Shown here piece by piece: positions 1 through 9,661 of a DNA stretch of 64,000 nt. The translations under genes were made by a program, and so were the position numbers. The notes beneath the pieces are model-generated. The model did not search any database. It had not been told where the DNA came from and worked only from the letters and a program-made list of their open reading frames with translations. How positions within the stretch are numbered: position 1 is the first letter of the stretch; each line of letters begins with the position of its first letter. Origin of the DNA: Nostoc sp. GT001 (GTDB lineage Bacteria > Cyanobacteriota > Cyanobacteriia > Cyanobacteriales > Nostocaceae); NCBI RefSeq assembly GCF_030382115.1, contig NZ_JAUDRJ010000003.1:4348461-4412460 (forward strand), read 5' to 3'.

Positions 1-257
1 AAATTTGGTGGTCTTCAATTCCTGCGCGGTCTGAATCCCCGACTGATTTATTCTGACTCCTGAATTCTGACTTCTGAATTCTTCTTCAATCGTTGCATAT
101 ATAAAATTACAGAGGTTTGAAAACCCATAAGCTATTGCGTATTTAACTTGGTTGTAAAAATTGGAGATTTAACTGCCTATTTTGCAGATTTAGGGACTTC
201 ATTCTGGAACATTAGATGCACAATAGCTTACTTTTTAAATATGGGTTTCCAAAGTTA

Positions 258-419
258 CTAAATACTTTGGCTACTGTCTAAGTATTTTTTAAGTGTGCGT
301 ACCATCTCTCGAATTACATCGCTCTTTGTTCGCTGCATTTTCTCACAATATTCCTCCAAGATGATTTTCTCCTCTAGCGAAAATTGAATTGTTAAATTAG
401 CAGCATTTTTTTTAGCCAT
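258..419 (-). CDS. Small ribbon-helix-helix (CopG-like) DNA-binding protein
   Basis: The minus strand encodes a 53-residue protein beginning MAKKNAANLTIQFSLEEK. A short basic N-terminus is followed by a beta-strand-like stretch (NLTIQFS) and two predicted helices (about residues 15-29 and 33-47, with TKSDVIREMVRTLKKYL). This is the size and pattern of a ribbon-helix-helix repressor, as found in antitoxins and plasmid-type regulators. No toxin partner is visible beside it: the next gene is 418 bases away and divergent. A perfect palindrome lies just upstream of the start and could be its own operator. The assignment rests on pattern recognition. Confidence 0.6.
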   Translation of the reverse strand: MAKKNAANLTIQFSLEEKIILEEYCEKMQRTKSDVIREMVRTLKKYLDSSQSI

Positions 420-446
420 TGTCATTGACTTTTAATGACTTTCCAA

Positions 447-463
447 TTACTATTACATAGTAA
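447..463. promoter_or_regulatory. Palindromic operator candidate upstream of the RHH gene
   Basis: TTACTAT-TAC-ATAGTAA is a perfect inverted repeat with 7-base arms and a 3-base spacer, 28 bases upstream of the small RHH gene's start codon. A nearby direct repeat of AATGAC lies between it and the start. The position suits an autoregulatory operator. The rest of the spacer to 836 is AT-rich, with no gene or other clear signal seen. Confidence 0.4.
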
Positions 464-836
464 ACTACTGAGTAATCAAGATTAATCAAAAATTATAAAC
501 AGGAAATTAAAATTTTCTTCCACTAGAGTCAAAACTTGGTAATTCAATTCAGGAGATATTTATTAATATCATCATGAATGGTGGGTATAAATTTACAAAT
601 TAACTCTTAATCTGCTAATAATAGATTTGGCGATTAATAACGTTTAAACTCCCTCAATATCTTTTACTATTTCAGTTTTAACTATCTAAAATTATATTTT
701 TTAAATGGTTTCTCTGACAGGGTTTTATCGAATTATTTAGCTTGTTTTGCAACAACTATAATTTAGTGAAAACTCTCTTCCATAAATGCCAGTGGTCGGA
801 GCCTATTACTCCAAATACAATTCTCCCTAAAAAATT

Positions 837-3800
837 ATGAAACCAGAGAAACCCAAACGCAATCGTGGGCTTATACTGACTCGTGAAGGCTGGCAAAAGC
901 TTCAGAATGCCAAACTTGAGTGGGAATTTAGGAAAAACAATGGCTCCAAATCTACCTTAGAAGAATTAAGCGAACAAGCTGGGATCACTCCTGTCACTTT
1001 CAGAAAGATACTTACTCGTGAAACCGGGGTTGACAAACGAACGCTTGTGCGTTTGTTTATGACGTTTAATTTGGAACTGGATAAAAGCGATTACACAAGT
1101 CCAGACTCTGATTTAAAAGGGCAAAAAGACTTGAAAAACCCCAAGCGCGTTGATTGGGGAGAGATGGTGGATGTATCTGTTTTCTATGGGCGCACAGATG
1201 AACTGACTCTACTAGAGCAATGGCTGATTAAGGAACGCTGTCGAGTGGTGGCGCTGTTAGGAATGGGAGGAATTGGTAAAACAACTCTTGCTGCCAAATT
1301 ATCACAAAAGGTTCAAGGATGGTTTGAGTACGTTATTTGGCGATCGCTCTACAATGCTCCCCCACTTTTTGACCTGCTGGCAAATTTAATTCAATTTTTT
1401 TCTAACGAGCAGGTTTTAGAAACTGACTTACCAAAAAGTGTAGATGGTAGAATATCACAACTAATTGAATATTTACAACAACAGCGCTGTCTGATCGTAT
1501 TAGATAATGTAGAGACTATTCTGCAAACAGGCGCTTATGCTGGATGCTATCGAGAAGGCTATGAAGATTATGGCTTACTGATAAAACGATTGGGACAAGT
1601 TATGCATCAAAGCTCCTTGGTGCTGACTTCACGTGAAAAACCCAAAGATATAGCCTCACTGGGAGGAGAAACACTGGCTGTTCGCTCATTACAACTGAGT
1701 GGTTTAGAGGTAGTAGCAGGGCAAAAAATCTTTGAAGCCAAGGGTTTTTCTGGCTCAGAGTCAGAATTACCAGCAGTAGTCGAGCGTTATGCAGGTAATG
1801 CCCTAGCTTTGAAAATAGTGGCGACAACGATACAAGATGTTTTTGATGGTAATGTTGCTGAATTTCTGCAACATTACACGGCTGTTTTTGGTAGCATTCG
1901 CGATCTGCTAGACCAGCAGTTTTCGCGCTTGGCAAATTTAGAAAAAGATATCATATACTGGCTAGCAATCAATCGTGAGCCAGTTTCGCTATCAGAAATA
2001 CGAGAGGATATTGTATCACCAATTCCACCACAAAACTTACTAGAAGCTCTGGAGTCTCTGGTAAGGCGCTCCTTAGTCGAGAAAAGCACAGCACTCTTTA
2101 CACTACAACCTGTAGTCATGGAGTATGTTACTCAGCGATTGATAGAGATAGTTTGTCAAGAGATTGAAACTCAGAATCTTGATTTGTTCAGGTGTCATGC
2201 TTTGATGAAGGCGACGGCTAAAGACTACGTGAAGGAAATTCAAATTCGCCTTATTCTTAAGCCAGTTATAGATGGGTTGCTCGCTGTCACAAGAAGCAAA
2301 AGAAACCTTGAAAATCAGCTAACCCAAATTTTAGGAAGGCTACGAGAGACATCACCTTTAGAACAAAGTTATACAACTGGGAATATTCTCAATCTGCTTT
2401 GTCATTTAGAGAGCGATCTCACTGGCTATGATTTTTCTGATCTGAGCGTTTGGCAAGCAGACCTGCGGTGTTTGAAATTGCACGATGTAAATTTCCAAAA
2501 CGCCAATTTTGATAAGTCTGTTTTTGCTGAAACCTTCGGTGGTGTTTTGTCAGTAGCTTTTAGCTCTAATGGTAAACTTTTGGCTTTGGGTGATACCAAT
2601 GGTGAGATTCACTTACGGCAGGTTGCAGATGGCAGACAGGTTTTTGTCTCTAAGGGACATAGTAGCTGGGTTATATCACTTGCTTTTAGTCCAGATGGTA
2701 GAATTTTTGCCAGCGGTGGTGGTGACTATACAGTAAAACTGTGGGATATTGATACGGGTCAATGCTTACAAGCTTTGCAAGGACATGAGAACGAGGTTTG
2801 GTCAGTCGCCTTTAGTTCAGATGGTAGCACCGTAGCGAGTGGCAGTGATGACCAGACTATTAAGTTATGGAGTGTTTCCACTGGTGAATGTCTCAAAACG
2901 TTTCTAGGGCATACTAGTTGGGTACACTCGGTTGCTTTTAGTCCGAATGGACTCATGTTAGTCAGTGGTAGTGATGACCAGACTATTAAGTCATGGAATG
3001 TTTCCACTGGTGAATGCCTTAAAACTTGCCAAGGACACTGTGATGGAATAAGGTCAATTGCTGTCAGTCCAGATGGACGGATGCTGGCGAGTAGCAGTGA
3101 AGATCAGACAGTGAAGTTATGGAGTATCGACACTGGTGAATGCCTCAAAACTTTCCAGGGACATTCCAATGAAATATATTCGGTTGCCTTTAGTCCACAG
3201 AGCGATCTTTTAGCAAGTGGTAGTCATGACCAGACAGTGAAATTATGGGATATCAGTACTGGTGAGTGTCTCAAAACTTTCCAGGGGCATACAAGTTGGG
3301 TATACTCGGTCGCCTTTAGTCCACAGGACAATCTCCTGGCTAGTGGCAGTTATGATCAGACTGTTAAGTTATGGAATATTCACACCAGTCAATGCCTCAA
3401 AACATTTCAAGGATATACTGAACAGGTACTTTCAGTCGCCTTTAGTCCAGATGGGCAAACACTGGTAAGTGGTAGTCATGACTCTTCACTGAGGTTGTGG
3501 AATGCTAACACAGGTCAAGCTTTAAGAACTTTCCAAGGACATCATGCAGCCGTCTGGTCAGTTGCTTTTAATCCTGATGGTCAAACAGTTGCTAGTGCTA
3601 GCGAAGATAAAACTGTAAGGGTGTGGAATGCTAACACAGGTCAAGCTTTGAGAACTTTCCACGGACACTGCGCTTTAGTCTGGTCAGTTGCTTTTAGTCC
3701 TGACGGCCAAACACTGGCAAGCAGCAGCGAAGATCAAACAGTGAGGCTGTGGGATGTGAGTGGAGGTAAAACCTTGAGAATTCTTCAGGGACATAGCGCA

Positions 3801-4388
3801 GCTGTTTGGTCAGTTGCTTTTAGTCCACAGGGCGATCTATTAGCTAGCGGCAGTCATGACCAGACAGTGAAGTTATGGGATGTTGCTACTGGTGAGTGTA
3901 AAACAACTTTGTCAGGGCATACAGCTTGGGTTTGGTCAGTTGCTTTCAGTCCAGATGGAAAGCTATTAGCAAGTACTAGTCCTGATGGAACAATAAGATT
4001 GTGGAGTATCTACACTAATGAATGCCTTAAAGTTTTACAGGTAAATAGAGGTTGGTTACAGTTAGCTGCCTTTAGTCCAGATAGCCGGACACTAGCTTGT
4101 TGTAACCAAGATTACACAGTTCAGCTATGGGATGCTAGTACGGGTCAATGCCTCAGAACCTTGCAAGGACATACAGGCAGGATTTGGTCAATCGCTTTTA
4201 ATCCTGATAATCGAACTCTCGCTAGCAGTGGTGAAGATGAGACAATTAGGCTGTGGGATGTAACAACAGGTAATTGCTCAAAAACACTCAAAGCAGAAAA
4301 ACTCTATCAGCGAATGAAAATTAGGGGAGTTACAGGTTTAGCTCCAGCAACCTTTGCTACATTGAAAGTGCTGGGAGCAGTTGATTGA
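837..4388 (+). CDS. STAND NTPase: HTH, NB-ARC and 14 WD40 repeats
   Basis: This 1183-residue protein has three parts. Residues about 10-90 form a helical, HTH-like N-terminus typical of cyanobacterial NB-ARC proteins. An NB-ARC ATPase module follows, with the P-loop GMGGIGKTT near residue 141 and a Walker B-like LIVLDNVE. From about residue 568 there are 14 consecutive 42-residue WD repeats (VWSVAFSPDG...LASGS.DQTVKLWD), enough for two seven-bladed propellers. STAND proteins are signal-sensing ATPase switches that oligomerise after ligand binding by the repeat domain. No obvious effector domain is fused, so the output is unknown. The gene is monocistronic; an ATG at 837 lacks a strong Shine-Dalgarno sequence. 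Confidence 0.9.
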   Translation: MKPEKPKRNRGLILTREGWQKLQNAKLEWEFRKNNGSKSTLEELSEQAGITPVTFRKILTRETGVDKRTLVRLFMTFNLELDKSDYTSPDSDLKGQKDLKNPKRVDWGEMVDVSVFYGRTDELTLLEQWLIKERCRVVALLGMGGIGKTTLAAKLSQKVQGWFEYVIWRSLYNAPPLFDLLANLIQFFSNEQVLETDLPKSVDGRISQLIEYLQQQRCLIVLDNVETILQTGAYAGCYREGYEDYGLLIKRLGQVMHQSSLVLTSREKPKDIASLGGETLAVRSLQLSGLEVVAGQKIFEAKGFSGSESELPAVVERYAGNALALKIVATTIQDVFDGNVAEFLQHYTAVFGSIRDLLDQQFSRLANLEKDIIYWLAINREPVSLSEIREDIVSPIPPQNLLEALESLVRRSLVEKSTALFTLQPVVMEYVTQRLIEIVCQEIETQNLDLFRCHALMKATAKDYVKEIQIRLILKPVIDGLLAVTRSKRNLENQLTQILGRLRETSPLEQSYTTGNILNLLCHLESDLTGYDFSDLSVWQADLRCLKLHDVNFQNANFDKSVFAETFGGVLSVAFSSNGKLLALGDTNGEIHLRQVADGRQVFVSKGHSSWVISLAFSPDGRIFASGGGDYTVKLWDIDTGQCLQALQGHENEVWSVAFSSDGSTVASGSDDQTIKLWSVSTGECLKTFLGHTSWVHSVAFSPNGLMLVSGSDDQTIKSWNVSTGECLKTCQGHCDGIRSIAVSPDGRMLASSSEDQTVKLWSIDTGECLKTFQGHSNEIYSVAFSPQSDLLASGSHDQTVKLWDISTGECLKTFQGHTSWVYSVAFSPQDNLLASGSYDQTVKLWNIHTSQCLKTFQGYTEQVLSVAFSPDGQTLVSGSHDSSLRLWNANTGQALRTFQGHHAAVWSVAFNPDGQTVASASEDKTVRVWNANTGQALRTFHGHCALVWSVAFSPDGQTLASSSEDQTVRLWDVSGGKTLRILQGHSAAVWSVAFSPQGDLLASGSHDQTVKLWDVATGECKTTLSGHTAWVWSVAFSPDGKLLASTSPDGTIRLWSIYTNECLKVLQVNRGWLQLAAFSPDSRTLACCNQDYTVQLWDASTGQCLRTLQGHTGRIWSIAFNPDNRTLASSGEDETIRLWDVTTGNCSKTLKAEKLYQRMKIRGVTGLAPATFATLKVLGAVD

Positions 4389-4406
4389 AAAAACCTGATG
4401 CTCAGA

Positions 4407-4856
4407 CTACAAGCAGCACTTTGATATTAGGATAGCCCCTTTTTGTTCAAACTCAGTATCTAAAATACTATCTAGGTCAAGTTCAATGCCATTTAAAACT
4501 TCGATATCGTTCTCAAGAAGTCTATTATCAAAATCTTGAATCAAAAATCGCTGCCCGATATCTGTAATTGTTGTGGTGGTCGTTAAACCCGAACCGTTAG
4601 AATTAAAGGGAGATGGAATCACTTCGCCTTTATTGGACTGGATCGAGTAAGTTTCCACACCATTACCTTGCAGCAAGGTGTTATATGCACAAATTGGAAA
4701 TGATGGATTGAGCGCTAACTTCTCTACAGGATTTATAGATTTAATAGGCTCAACTGACTTAGCATATACTGGTGGCAATAATTCAACAATTAACGTATTG
4801 GCCAACAAAGTAGAGGCAATGTAAGTAAACAATTTGGTTGATAACATGGATAGCAT
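4407..4856 (-). CDS. Hypothetical secreted protein
   Basis: This 149-residue protein has an N-terminal hydrophobic segment (LFTYIASTLLANTLIVELLPPVYA) that looks like a Sec signal peptide with cleavage after VYA. The rest is polar, with a Thr-rich TTTTTI run near residue 93 and two Cys residues close together at the C-terminus (KCC). I do not recognise a family. It converges with the STAND NTPase gene, leaving only 18 bases between the stop codons. Confidence 0.5.
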   Translation of the reverse strand: MLSMLSTKLFTYIASTLLANTLIVELLPPVYAKSVEPIKSINPVEKLALNPSFPICAYNTLLQGNGVETYSIQSNKGEVIPSPFNSNGSGLTTTTTITDIGQRFLIQDFDNRLLENDIEVLNGIELDLDSILDTEFEQKGAILISKCCL

Positions 4857-4938
4857 CCTCAGTGAAATTATTGAGAGTAAATCAACTATTTTGGACAGTA
4901 AAGTTAGGGGAGCATTGGAAAGACTGGACTGACTGACT

Positions 4939-5817
4939 CTATCGGGTGAGCGAGTGAATGTAAACTTTTCCTTGTATATGTGTAGGTGACTCTAGCGGTC
5001 TCAATGCATATTTCAGTTCCTCCTCTGAAATATCATCTTCCGCAAGAGGGTTGAAATACAGTAATGCAGTTTCGTAGCAGGCGATCGCTACACCGATGCG
5101 CTCCTTATGAGTAAGTTCTGCAACCATCTCAACCGTCTCCTTCACATGCTCGACATCACCACCGATACTACTGTGTACACGCAGACACCGGGTAGCACAG
5201 ATACCTGGTGGCAGCAAAGCCTCAACCGAGTGAATATGCTTTTCTTTAATGCCTGTCGCTATCCGTTCCAGCGTATAGGAATAGCCAACGCAACCTATTG
5301 GATCTGGAGTATGTACACTCTGAGCTAAATAATTCCCTAATACCGTTGCACTGTGGGGAATGAGTGCTTCCACTACAGCCTCAGCTTTGTATCCCATCGA
5401 CTGAATATCGAGTAGGGCAAGTCGGTCGTGACCCCTTTCTTCTCTGGCTTTTTGTGCAGCCCACTGTGCCAAATTGTTCCGACCAAATGCAGCAAAGCGC
5501 CAAGAAGCTTTTTCTATCAGTTGAGGGTAGGTGTGAGTTAGATGGTAAGAAGCTGCGAGTTGCCATACCCAACGCGTGCGGGTCAGTTTTGGTGGTCTAC
5601 GATCGCTCTTGACTGTGTGCCAAGCATAGGCGATCGCTCTATCTAAAAGCTTCTGAGTTTGAGCTATCTTCTGTGCATGACTCATATTTGAGGCAAAGCG
5701 ATCGCCACTTTTTGTAAAACCGGGTCGATGCCTTTGAGTATAGTTAGCAGTCTTGATCGTTGTTTTGTCAGGTACGAAACACGCTGAATCAGTTTTAATT
5801 AAAAAGTCATTACGCAT
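4939..5817 (-). CDS. Haem-oxygenase-like iron-containing redox enzyme family protein
   Basis: This 292-residue protein is mostly helical and carries EERGHDRLAL (about residue 125) and, later, HVKETVEM. These resemble the E...ExxH and H...E metal-ligand patterns of haem-oxygenase-like diiron proteins (TenA/CADD-type fold, Haem_oxygenas_2 group). Members include oxidases and oxygenases acting on small metabolites; the substrate here cannot be read. The first ATG is chosen because GAGGA lies about 8 bases upstream, whereas the internal Met45 has no such signal. The first 40 residues are a poorly conserved-looking extension. Confidence 0.55.
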   Translation of the reverse strand: MRNDFLIKTDSACFVPDKTTIKTANYTQRHRPGFTKSGDRFASNMSHAQKIAQTQKLLDRAIAYAWHTVKSDRRPPKLTRTRWVWQLAASYHLTHTYPQLIEKASWRFAAFGRNNLAQWAAQKAREERGHDRLALLDIQSMGYKAEAVVEALIPHSATVLGNYLAQSVHTPDPIGCVGYSYTLERIATGIKEKHIHSVEALLPPGICATRCLRVHSSIGGDVEHVKETVEMVAELTHKERIGVAIACYETALLYFNPLAEDDISEEELKYALRPLESPTHIQGKVYIHSLTR

Positions 5818-6060
5818 AGCTTGTTTCCTCAGTTACGGTTGCTACAGAATTGGGGGAAGTCACTCGTGGCAATAATAGAGTTGTTGCTAAATCACTCATC
5901 AAATTCAGCACAGCAAGCATTTCGTCCGATGGTTAAAATCTAGACATGACAATCAGTTAAGCTATTTGAGGCGTTATTAAGCGACAATTCCAAAAAATCG
6001 TCAATTGAGTAACTAAATTGAACTGTGTTACAGCTTGTGCTATTGGAATGCTAAAGGAAT

Positions 6061-6095
6061 GCGATCGCCTACGGCGGGCGGTTACGCCATCGCAC
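6061..6095. repeat. HIP1-containing dispersed palindromic repeat
   Basis: The sequence begins GCGATCGCCTACGGCGGGCG and ends with GCCATCGC, forming an imperfect palindrome. Related copies with the core GCCTACGGCGG occur near 53654-53685 and 58314-58341, and a degenerate one near 59579. It is a dispersed cyanobacterial repeat seeded on the HIP1 octamer. Confidence 0.6.
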
Positions 6096-6285
6096 CTATC
6101 GAAATACCAAATGCATATTGCATTTCTATGTCTTCCAGCGTCTTGACCACCGCCTTGGCTACCAAGACATGGGCAGTTTGCTGACTTTCTTTGAGAAATG
6201 CAATGTCCAATTGTGAGTTTCGCTGGACATTCGCAAAAAAAGAGGTAGTTAAAGATGACTTAGATGGCGAAAAAATTCCATACCA
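6082..6285 (-). pseudogene. Remnant reading frame of unknown gene
   Basis: An open minus-strand frame of about 67 codons reads SFFANVQRNSQLDIAFLKES, then QQTAHVLVAKAVVKTLEDIE. The composition and amphipathic helices look protein-like, but no start codon lies upstream and the C-terminus runs into the HIP1-type repeat, which supplies the stop. It is best read as a fragment of a lost gene. I do not recognise the family. Confidence 0.3.
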
Positions 6286-7153
6286 TTAGGACTTATGTAT
6301 CTTCCTGCATCTCGTATCCTGCAAAAGTGCCTTGTTGGTAGTCAAAACCGTTCGGTAGCAGACTCAATGTGCAACCGAAGGAGTTAGTCCAGAGGCAATG
6401 TATACGAATCTAAAGTTTCGCAGCATTGGTAATTGCTCATCTTACGCACCCTCATTTATGTGGTTGGTTGACTGATGTCTGTTGCAGTTAAGTTTGCTAA
6501 CTTTACAAAACTTTTGCAACTCAAGATAAGAAACTTAAGATAAAGATAAGTTCTTTATTTCCTGTGACATTCTCTTCTTCAAATTTAAAATTGCACAGAT
6601 AAATGTACTATTTAGCCTAAAAAGCTTGATACATAAGCAATAGCACGATTCCAGTTTTCAAAAATGCACATCTGTAAAAGTGGAAATAGCCATTCTTGAA
6701 CCCAATCAAATACCCTTGATGAGTTAAACAAATAGTAGATTGATTATACTCTCATGAGAGTAATAAAAGCTGTTTACAGGCGATCGCCTGCCCAGTAAGG
6801 GATGTAAAGAAACATTTCTGTTTTTTAGGCGAGTGTTAGTAATTTTCAACCCTATTAGCAAGAAATTTAGAGATTATACCTGTGCAAATTACTTCAATAA
6901 CCAATTGCTTGAGAATGGTACAAAATGCAAATTTTAGCAAAGTTAGCAAAACCTGTTATTTACATTTACTGTTGGTGAAAAACCGCTTCCGTTGGAACTT
7001 TGCCTAAAATCCAAATTAAAAACACAAACTTTTCCGCTTAAGTTTTCTATCTTAACTGGCTAAAAGCAGTGTTGAAATAGATAATTATACGCAAAGCCTT
7101 TGAGAGAATTACTCACTCTCAAGGCCTCCTAACACTAACTTACCAGGTTATAT

Positions 7154-7175
7154 CCCCCGATTCATGCACCGGGGG
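7154..7175. other. GC-rich hairpin
   Basis: CCCCCG and CGGGGG pair across a 10-base loop and are followed by CTTTCCCCT. It resembles the hairpins at the ends of IS200/IS605-type elements or a weak terminator. No transposase is present nearby, so it may be an end remnant. Confidence 0.3.
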
Positions 7176-7366
7176 CTTTCCCCTCTAATTTCCGCGGCTG
7201 CTATATGTACACATTCTGGACAACAACGGTTTTGCTTTCCGATTTCTTTTTGTAAAGATCATACCCTTAGCAGAAACTTAGTTTTTTTACAGCATATAGT
7301 GATTATAGGCATTCAGGATTAAAAGCATACACAGAGAAAATTGCTTAAAGATTGTAGAGGCTTGAA

Positions 7367-7933
7367 ATGACGAAGCGAACCAACTACTACAATGATATGT
7401 TAATAGATTACTCCAAGCCTGAACGAGTTTCTAATGAACTAGCAGTAAAACTACTCAAAGACGCAGAGACATATCTTTCCTTACGTAATGATACCTTACC
7501 TGAAATAACTCTAGAATACAGTTTAGAGCAAGTAGAACAGGAAAATAAACATTGGTGGTCAACCCACTGTGAAGCGCTACGACAAGGACGGGGGGACATT
7601 TTAGCAGGTGAGTATGCCAATAATCTTGTATATTTTTGTGCTGATGGACCTTTTTATGGCAGAACCGCAGCAACAAATAGAGAAGTAAATCGTTGGGCAA
7701 TTCTTGCTCAACCAAGTGTAACAATAGCTTGGCCAATTATTATGTTCAATGGTGAAGTTATTTACTCAGAATGGAATTGTTTTGATGATGAAACGAACGA
7801 AGTCATTGCCAAAGGAAACGAAACTTTGCTTCGACGAGGACATCGCGGTTCGTGCTACTTAAAATGCGAGCAACTTAGCTTTTATCGCGACGTTTCTGCC
7901 TCTGATGAATTGCTGTATTGGATCAGGCGTTGA
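7367..7933 (+). CDS. NTF2/SnoaL-like protein
   Basis: This 188-residue protein has a helical N-terminus (to about residue 75), then a beta-rich section with EYANNLVYFCADGPFYG, WPIIMFNGEVIYSEWNCFDDET and a final YLKCEQLSFYRDV. That layout fits a cone-shaped NTF2-like fold, a superfamily that includes polyketide cyclases and small-molecule isomerases. Substrate and reaction cannot be read. It precedes an AraC-type regulator in the same orientation (162-base gap), so the regulator may control it. It is distantly similar in fold to the five small proteins at 20.9-24.4 kb. Confidence 0.55.
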   Translation: MTKRTNYYNDMLIDYSKPERVSNELAVKLLKDAETYLSLRNDTLPEITLEYSLEQVEQENKHWWSTHCEALRQGRGDILAGEYANNLVYFCADGPFYGRTAATNREVNRWAILAQPSVTIAWPIIMFNGEVIYSEWNCFDDETNEVIAKGNETLLRRGHRGSCYLKCEQLSFYRDVSASDELLYWIRR

Positions 7934-8095
7934 CCAAACTAGTTATCAAAGGATATCTATAAATAAAGGAAGAGAAACTATAACATTAAAGGAATTATTT
8001 TCTGGAGGCTAACTGAAAGTTAACATAACATAAATGAGAAATATTTAGATTCTACTCTAGTTCAGATGAGATGAAATCCAAGTGTATTTAATGCA

Positions 8096-8785
8096 ATGAA
8101 TGAGGCTAAAGTGATGAACTCTAATTATTTATTAAATGGCATTGACTCTTATAACGTTAACATCGCTATTAATACGGCGATACTGACAAGTTTTGAAAAG
8201 TTCTTGCTTCAGTCCCAACCTTTGTTAAGCCATGTTTTTCGATTTATTGAGACAAATTATCATAATTCAATTAGTCTTAGAGAGGTGGCTGAGGCGGTCA
8301 ATCGATCCCCTGCCTACCTCACCGATCTTGTACGGCGAGAGACTGGAAAAACCGTACTCTGTTGGATTGTTGAGCGTCGTATGGTAGAGGCACGCCGTCT
8401 GCTTATCGAAACAGACCAGTCGGTAGAGCAGATTGCTGAAGCTGTGGGCTATCTAGATAGACGCCATTTCGGTCGCCAATTTCTCCGCCTCCACAATACA
8501 ACCCCGCAAACATGGCGAAGGTCGCATCGGAGTAAGAGCATCCCATGTTGGCAAAGAGTCCCACAAAAGGCACACTCAAGCGAATTAATCAACCAGGAAC
8601 CCACAACTGTAACTTTTGCAGAAGCTCAACGGTTGCAAGCCTGTATCCAAGAAATTGCTGAAATTTTTAATAAGAGTACTGTTGCTAATGAAGTACTTAT
8701 GTTAAAAAGCGAAAATGGTTCGGTTGCAAAAATAGACAATGGTTTGATACACATAACCTTAGTTTCAAATTGCGAATCGTGTTGA
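8096..8785 (+). CDS. AraC-family transcriptional regulator
   Basis: Residues about 45-145 form a complete AraC/XylS DNA-binding domain with two HTH motifs: [20 protein letters not shown], then an [20 protein letters not shown] stretch followed by TPQTWRR. Only about 40 residues precede it, so there is no classical ligand-binding cupin domain. An 80-residue C-terminal tail follows. Start alternatives are 8096 and 8114; neither has a strong Shine-Dalgarno sequence. It may regulate the NTF2-like gene upstream or act as a small global regulator; targets are not visible. Confidence 0.85.
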   Translation: MNEAKVMNSNYLLNGIDSYNVNIAINTAILTSFEKFLLQSQPLLSHVFRFIETNYHNSISLREVAEAVNRSPAYLTDLVRRETGKTVLCWIVERRMVEARRLLIETDQSVEQIAEAVGYLDRRHFGRQFLRLHNTTPQTWRRSHRSKSIPCWQRVPQKAHSSELINQEPTTVTFAEAQRLQACIQEIAEIFNKSTVANEVLMLKSENGSVAKIDNGLIHITLVSNCESC

Positions 8786-8809
8786 AATCATTAAAGATAC
8801 AAACATGGT

Positions 8810-9028
8810 TTGGAATTTCCTCTTCCTTACACCAGAATCTACCCATCAGGTGACAATTCTGTACTCAAATCGGGGTACTCCGAAGTCTTATCGGCATATG
8901 AATGGCTACGGAAGGTAATTACGAGCTATTACCGATCAACTAACTATCCTCACGCACAAAAGGCAATAAATTATCAGCGGGATGATTTGATGCGATTGAT
9001 GATAACGGTAGTAGCAGCAAGGGAGTAA
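8810..9028 (+). CDS. Small hypothetical protein
   Basis: A 72-residue frame lies 24 bases after the AraC gene. It contains [20 protein letters not shown], an amphipathic helix-like stretch. No family is recognised and there is no clear Shine-Dalgarno sequence. It could be a real small protein or a fragment of a decayed gene. The 330 bases that follow hold only a short hairpin (TGCAAAA-TTAT-CTTTTGCA, about 9165-9185). Confidence 0.3.
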   Translation: MEFPLPYTRIYPSGDNSVLKSGYSEVLSAYEWLRKVITSYYRSTNYPHAQKAINYQRDDLMRLMITVVAARE

Positions 9029-9360
9029 TTGCTCACGCTGAGACGTTGCTGATTTTGAGTATGAATTTAGTTTATTGCAAAGACGCAAATGAAATAGTTG
9101 AAAATACCGAACTTTTAAATTTTATACTTGAATTCAGTAATGCCCCATTGGGTTATTAGCCTCCTGCAAAATTATCTTTTGCAACAGTTAGGAACAGGAG
9201 AATAAAAAACGGTTAAAGAGACTGAATTTTCCTTGAATCTTTAATCTTGATCCTTTCCCAAGCTCTGCAATAAGTCTATTGATCGTCAGATGCAGTTCCT
9301 GACTAATCAAAGCTTGAGAGCAATCAGCAGTCAAAAGTCAACTCTCAACCAGCAGATCAT

Positions 9361-9594
9361 ATGAAAAATTGTCCTTTCTGCTCCCACCTACTTCTACAAC
9401 ACATTAGTAATAACCAGGTATACTGGTTCTGCCGAAGCTGCTGGCTGGAAATGCCTTTGCTGAAATTAGAAAGTTCAACTCAAGAAAAAGCTGAAAGCTT
9501 AATGAACTTTATCAAATTGGAGAAAAAGGAAGTAGTACAAGCACGCTTCAGGAGGTTTTCCAATCGTTCTAGCAGCAATACTAAGCATGGCTAA
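9361..9594 (+). CDS. Small zinc-ribbon-like hypothetical protein
   Basis: This 77-residue protein has CPFC at residues 4-7 and CRSC near residue 24, a CxxC...CxxC pattern suited to binding one zinc ion. The C-terminal half is basic and Ser/Arg-rich (ARFRRFSNRSSSNTKHG). Proteins of this shape are common and uncharacterised in filamentous cyanobacteria. It lies 67 bases before the ankyrin protein gene in the same orientation. Confidence 0.55.
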   Translation: MKNCPFCSHLLLQHISNNQVYWFCRSCWLEMPLLKLESSTQEKAESLMNFIKLEKKEVVQARFRRFSNRSSSNTKHG

Positions 9595-9661
9595 AATAAT
9601 AGAAACTTGCAAAATAAAAATTGACCATATAAACAGGCTTTAACTTTTTCATCTTACAAAT

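Larger units (their letters stand above)
5818..7366. other. Long AT-rich intergenic region with gene and repeat remnants
   Basis: About 1.5 kb without an intact gene. It contains a HIP1-derived palindromic repeat (about 6061-6095), a degraded reading frame on the minus strand (6082-6285) and a GC hairpin near 7154-7175. Most of the rest is AT-rich with several TTTTT/AAAAA tracts, and probably includes the promoter of the downstream NTF2-like gene. No RNA gene was recognised. Confidence 0.5.

Noticed and set aside
2542..4270. Tandem DNA repeat of about 126 bp as a satellite
   Set aside because: The periodicity is explained by the WD40 coding repeats.
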